A DNA stretch of 7,780 nt from Verrucomicrobiales bacterium (GTDB taxonomy: Bacteria > Verrucomicrobiota > Verrucomicrobiia > Methylacidiphilales > JAAUTS01): contig JAITHY010000176.1 of the NCBI GenBank assembly GCA_031279715.1, positions 1 to 7,780 of the forward strand. The letters are read 5' to 3'. Each line of letters begins with the position of its first letter. The first letter of the stretch is position 1. The notes beneath the pieces are model-generated. The model was not told where the DNA came from, did no database searches, and worked only from the letters and a program-made list of their open reading frames with translations. Made by a program: the position numbers and the translations under genes. Below, one piece after another: positions 5,247 to 7,780 of this stretch.

Positions 5247-6908
5247 ATGATGAGCGATTTTTCCAAGAAAAAACTGGCGGCGCTGCTGAATCCCAAACAG
5301 TTGTTCAAACATATTTTGGCGCTGGCGGTCAGGGTGGCGGAGGCGGAGAGTGGCGCGTTGTTTTTGCTGAATCCAAACACCGGCCATCTGGATGTGGAGG
5401 CCGCGGTCAGCGACGCCTCGCGCAAGCGGACTTTTCGCCTGGGCGAGGGCATCATCGGCTGGGTCGCCGGCAGCGGGCAGGCGTTTCGCACGGGCGATGC
5501 GCGGGGGGAGCGGCGGTACGTGGAGGTTGACCCGCGTGTGCGCTCAATGCTGACGGTGCCGTTGGATTTGAGCGGGCAGGTCATCGGCGTCGTGAGTGTC
5601 AGCAGCGCGCGGCTGGATGCGTTCGCCGCCGGTCATGAGCGCTCACTGTCAGCGTTGGCGCGCGACGCCTCGGAGTGGATTCGCCTCGCGTGGGAAATCA
5701 ACCAACTGCGCGTCAAGGGTGACCAGCTTGAAACGCTCGCTGACATTGGGCAGGTCATCATCTCCGAGGACCGTCCTGAAAATTTGTTGCAAGACGTCGC
5801 GGAGCAGGCGCGGCGGTTGATGAACGCGCGGTTGTGCTCGCTGATGCTGTTGTCGGACAATGGCGAGGAGTTGATTTTAAAAGCGTGGGCGGGCGCGTCG
5901 CGGGCGTATGTCAAAAAACCCAACTTGCAGGTGAACGAGTCGCTGGTCGGCGTGGTGGTGAGGCGTCAGCGGCCGCTGGCGATTCTCGACGTGCAAGACC
6001 ATCAGCGTTACCAGCATACCGAGCTGGCGCGGCGCGAGCAGTTGGTCTCGTTGCTGTCAGTGCCGCTTGTGTTCCAGGGAAAATCGCTCGGCGTGCTGTC
6101 GGTCTACACGGGGCGGATGCATCGTTTTTCCAACGCTGAGATTCGCCTGTTGACCGCGATGGCGGGGCTGTCCGCCGTTGCCATAGCGAAGTCGAAATTA
6201 CTGGAGCGTGTTTTGCAAATGGAGGAGGATTTGCGCGCGTCGGAGCGACTGTCAGCGCTCGGCTGGCTGGCGGCGGAAATCGCGCATGAAATCCGCAATC
6301 CGCTGACGGTGGTGCAAATGCTGTTCCACTCCATGCTGGCGGAAATGCGTTTGGAGGGCGGATTGGCCAGGGACGCCGCGCTCATTGAGACGAAGATGAG
6401 GCAAATGAACCGCATTCTTGAGCAAGTGCTGACCTTCGCCCGTTCCTCCGAGCCGAGCCTGGAAATTATCGAGGCGGGTGATTTGATTGAGGATGTGGCG
6501 CTGCTCATCCGCCACACCGTCGCCGAGCGGCGGATTGAGTTGAGGAAACACGCCACCCCCGGCTTGAAAATGCGCGGTGACCGCGCCCAGTTGGAGCAGG
6601 CGATTTTAAACCTGGTGCTGAACGCCTGCCAGGCGATGTCCGGCGGCGGCGCGCTGACGTTGTCCGCCCGCTCATCGTCAGCGGGCAACAAGCCGGTGGT
6701 ATCAATCGAAATCAAGGATACGGGCGAGGGCATGAGCAAGGAACGGCAGGAGGAATTATTCCAACCGTTTCTCAGTCACAAAAAAGGCGGCACTGGTCTG
6801 GGTTTGGCGTTGGTGCACAAGACGGTGCAAAGTCACCAAGGTGAAATCAAATGCCGGTCACGCCTGAAACACGGCACGGCATTTCGGATGATGTTTCCCG
6901 CGGCATGA
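5247..6908 (+). CDS. Soluble sensor histidine kinase with two GAF domains
   Basis: From ATG 5247 the product has 553 residues and no membrane segment, so it is a cytosolic sensor. Order of domains: GAF 1 at about 16-150 (AESGALFLLNPNTGHLDVEA, then LGEGIIGWVAGSG, SMLTVPL, GQVIGVVSVSS), GAF 2 at about 161-314 (ARLCSLMLLSDNGEELILKA, then VNESLVGVVV, LLSVPLVFQGKSLGVLSVY), a short coiled linker, and HisKA with the H-box LAAEIAHEIRNPLTVVQ (phosphoacceptor His 347). The HATPase_c domain has N-box LNLVLNACQAM (Asn 459), G1 DTGEGM (491-496), F-box LFQPF and G2 GGTGLGL (514-520). All catalytic motifs look intact. It resembles NtrB/AtoS-like kinases in the transmitter part. The GAF ligands cannot be told. 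No response regulator gene is in the window. Start choice: the frame extends to a TTG at 5169 inside pgl, but residues from there are translation of an intergenic repeat; MM at 5247/5250 followed by SDFSKKKLAALLNPKQLF looks native. Confidence 0.9.
   Translation: MMSDFSKKKLAALLNPKQLFKHILALAVRVAEAESGALFLLNPNTGHLDVEAAVSDASRKRTFRLGEGIIGWVAGSGQAFRTGDARGERRYVEVDPRVRSMLTVPLDLSGQVIGVVSVSSARLDAFAAGHERSLSALARDASEWIRLAWEINQLRVKGDQLETLADIGQVIISEDRPENLLQDVAEQARRLMNARLCSLMLLSDNGEELILKAWAGASRAYVKKPNLQVNESLVGVVVRRQRPLAILDVQDHQRYQHTELARREQLVSLLSVPLVFQGKSLGVLSVYTGRMHRFSNAEIRLLTAMAGLSAVAIAKSKLLERVLQMEEDLRASERLSALGWLAAEIAHEIRNPLTVVQMLFHSMLAEMRLEGGLARDAALIETKMRQMNRILEQVLTFARSSEPSLEIIEAGDLIEDVALLIRHTVAERRIELRKHATPGLKMRGDRAQLEQAILNLVLNACQAMSGGGALTLSARSSSAGNKPVVSIEIKDTGEGMSKERQEELFQPFLSHKKGGTGLGLALVHKTVQSHQGEIKCRSRLKHGTAFRMMFPAA
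6666..6686. repeat. 7-bp hairpin carrying the GCTGAC word inside the kinase gene
   Basis: GCCCGCT (6666-6672) and AGCGGGC (6680-6686) pair perfectly around a 7-nt loop. The 13-nt string CATCGTCAGCGGG (6673-6685) recurs exactly at 6951-6963 after the gene. In addition CGCTGACG (6652-6659) and CGTCAGCG (6676-6683) form an 8-bp inverted pair. The segment encodes the variable loop ARSSSAGNKP between strands of the ATPase domain, where an insertion would be tolerated. Confidence 0.5.
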
Positions 6909-6936
6909 GTCTCCAGCGTTTGGAAAATAATTTCAC

Positions 6937-6965
6937 CTCCCGCCGACGGTCATCGTCAGCGGGGG
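6937..6965. terminator. Hairpin between the convergent kinase and icd genes
   Basis: CCCGC-c-GACG (6939-6948) pairs with CGTC-a-GCGGG (6954-6963) around loop GTCAT, with one mismatch; C6937 pairs with G6965 and T6938 forms a wobble pair with G6964. It lies 29 bases after the kinase stop. No T-run follows directly on the + strand; on the - strand an A/T-rich segment (ending TTATTTT) follows about ten bases later, which would suit termination of icd better. The 3' arm contains a GTCAGC word. Confidence 0.45.
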
Positions 6966-7000
6966 ATGCCGTGGCCCGCGGGAATTGAAACGCCGCTGAC
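6955..7000. repeat. Inverted pair GTCAGCGG...CCGCTGAC at the end of icd
   Basis: GTCAGCGG (6955-6962) and CCGCTGAC (6993-7000) are perfect 8-bp inverted copies 30 bases apart; the second ends 2 bases before the icd stop codon. Between them is a palindrome CCCGCGGG (6975-6982). Eight T residues follow at 7012-7019, though these lie in the last codons of icd. The pair could fold as an alternative to the 6937-6965 hairpin, giving a bidirectional terminator built from the window's repeated word. Confidence 0.45.
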
Positions 7001-7002
7001 AG

Positions 7003-7780
7003 TCACGCCAGTTTTTTTTGCAAGTTGGCGTCGAGGGCGTCAAGGAATTCCTCGGTGTGGAGGTAATGCTCCCCGTGGGTGAGTTTGCTGCCGTGGATGC
7101 ACAGGGCCAGGTCTTTGGTCATTTTTCCACTTTCGACAGTTTCAACGCAGACTTGTTCCAGCGCGGTGGCGAAACGCTTTAGCTCACTGTTGGCGTCCAG
7201 GTTGGCGCGGAATTCCAGGCCGCGCGTCCATGCGAAGATGGAGGCGATGGGATTGGTCGAGGTGGGGTTGCCCCGCTGATGCTCACGATAGTGGCGCGTC
7301 ACCGTGCCGTGCGCGGCCTCGGCTTCCATCGTTTTGCCGTCGGGGGTTACGAGCGTTGAGGTCATCAAGCCGAGGCTGCCGAAGCCTTGCGCGACGGTGT
7401 CGCTTTGCACGTCGCCGTCGTAGTTTTTGCACGCCCAGACGAAGTTGCCGTTCCACTTCAGCGCGCTGGCGACCATGTCGTCGATGAGGCGGTGTTCGTA
7501 AGTCAGCCCGCTGACAGTGAACTTTTCTTTGAACTCGGTCTCGTAAATTTCGGCGAAGATATCTTTGAAGCGCCCGTCGTATTTTTTCAGGATGGTGTTT
7601 TTGGTGGACATATACAGCGGCCAGCCTTTGATTAACGCCTGGTTGAAACACGCGCGCGCGAACCCGCGGATGCTCTCATCGGTGTTGTACATCGCCAGCG
7701 CGACGCCGTCGCCCTTGAAGGTGAACACCTCGTGCTCGTCGACGTGACCGTCAGCGCCCTCAAAGCGGATGGTCAGCCTG
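7003..7780 (-). CDS. icd: NADP-dependent isocitrate dehydrogenase, C-terminal part (partial)
   Basis: The enzyme oxidatively decarboxylates isocitrate to 2-oxoglutarate in the TCA cycle, producing NADPH. About 259 codons are visible, ending at TGA (complement of 7003-7005); the frame stays open to the window edge (last residues RLTIRFEGADGHVDEHEVFT), so roughly the N-terminal 150 residues are missing. The sequence is of the eukaryote-like homodimeric type, not the E. coli type: WPLYMSTKNTILKKYDGRFK leading into DIFAEIYE, YEHRLIDDMVASALK, WACKNYDGDVQSDTVAQGFG (metal-binding aspartates), EAEAAHGTVTRHYREHQRG (Arg-His for the NADP 2'-phosphate), STNPIASIFAWTRGL and GKMTKDLALCIHG all match that subfamily closely. 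A GTG inside the frame at 7726-7728 is not the start. It converges with the kinase gene across 94 bases. Confidence 0.95.
   Translation of the reverse strand, partial: RLTIRFEGADGHVDEHEVFTFKGDGVALAMYNTDESIRGFARACFNQALIKGWPLYMSTKNTILKKYDGRFKDIFAEIYETEFKEKFTVSGLTYEHRLIDDMVASALKWNGNFVWACKNYDGDVQSDTVAQGFGSLGLMTSTLVTPDGKTMEAEAAHGTVTRHYREHQRGNPTSTNPIASIFAWTRGLEFRANLDANSELKRFATALEQVCVETVESGKMTKDLALCIHGSKLTHGEHYLHTEEFLDALDANLQKKLA
7502..7515. repeat. Head-to-head GTCAGC-CC-GCTGAC dyad inside icd
   Basis: GTCAGC (7502-7507) and GCTGAC (7510-7515) are perfect inverted arms two bases apart, within codons for FTVSGLTY of the dehydrogenase. This is the tightest pairing of the hexamer that is over-represented across the window. 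Confidence 0.5.

Larger units (their letters stand above)
1921..7777. repeat. Dispersed over-represented word GCTGAC(G/A)GT
   Basis: By hand count GCTGAC occurs 35 times on the two strands in this interval: 18 as GCTGAC and 17 as GTCAGC. Forward sites start at 2553, 2765, 2966, 3759, 4155, 4290, 4329, 4551, 4773, 4906, 4948, 5549, 5739, 6302, 6428, 6653, 6995 and 7510. Reverse sites start at 1921, 2119, 2274, 2415, 2889, 3226, 3278, 5406, 5598, 5648, 5965, 6251, 6677, 6955, 7502, 7750 and 7772. About four would be expected from base composition near 62% G+C (my estimate). Nine copies extend to GCTGACGGT and four to GCTGACAGT. They fall in several coding frames (LTV, ADG, VS, LSA, CQR) and between genes, so no shared protein motif explains them. 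Confidence 0.6.

Noticed and set aside
1921..7777. CRISPR array as explanation of the repeated word
   Set aside because: The word is short, irregularly spaced, in both orientations and inside genes; there are no spacers of uniform length.

Overview
The window reads as bacterial chromosome from a G+C-rich, Gram-negative organism, most likely of the Verrucomicrobiota or a close PVC relative. This is an inference from three things: an exported protein with a PEP-CTERM tail and a beta-strand (PATR-like) repeat, a DUF362 protein with a signal peptide, and a short intergenic repeat of a kind I associate with such genomes. No 16S rRNA or other phylogenetic marker is present to prove it.

Layout. Positions 1-568, of more moderate G+C, hold the last 40 codons of a probable transposase and a small exported PepSY-like protein. 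Positions 569-1402 carry no convincing gene; the later part has a promoter-like sequence (933-962), several hairpins, a 12-bp palindrome and a good intrinsic terminator (1324-1367), so it may make a non-coding RNA or a regulated leader. From 1403 a 33-codon ORF with a good ribosome binding site overlaps by ATGA the gene of a PEP-CTERM protein (1501-2241). Then come tilS (2316-3260, +), a convergent DUF362 gene (3279-4367, -), a divergent 6-phosphogluconolactonase gene (4501-5181, +), a soluble two-GAF histidine kinase (5247-6908, +) and, convergent with it, the C-terminal part of an NADP-type isocitrate dehydrogenase gene (7003-7780, -) that runs off the window.

The genes do not form one pathway: tRNA-Ile lysidine modification, pentose phosphate pathway, TCA cycle, signalling and cell-surface functions lie side by side, as in an ordinary chromosomal backbone next to an accessory patch at the left end.

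The most unusual signal is not a gene. The hexamer GCTGAC, often extended to GCTGACGGT or GCTGACAGT, occurs 35 times between 1921 and 7777 by my hand count, almost equally on both strands, in several reading frames and between genes, and not once in 1-1920. It is paired into hairpins in and around the end of the kinase gene and at the kinase/icd junction. This resembles the behaviour of DNA uptake sequences or another genome-wide recognition word.
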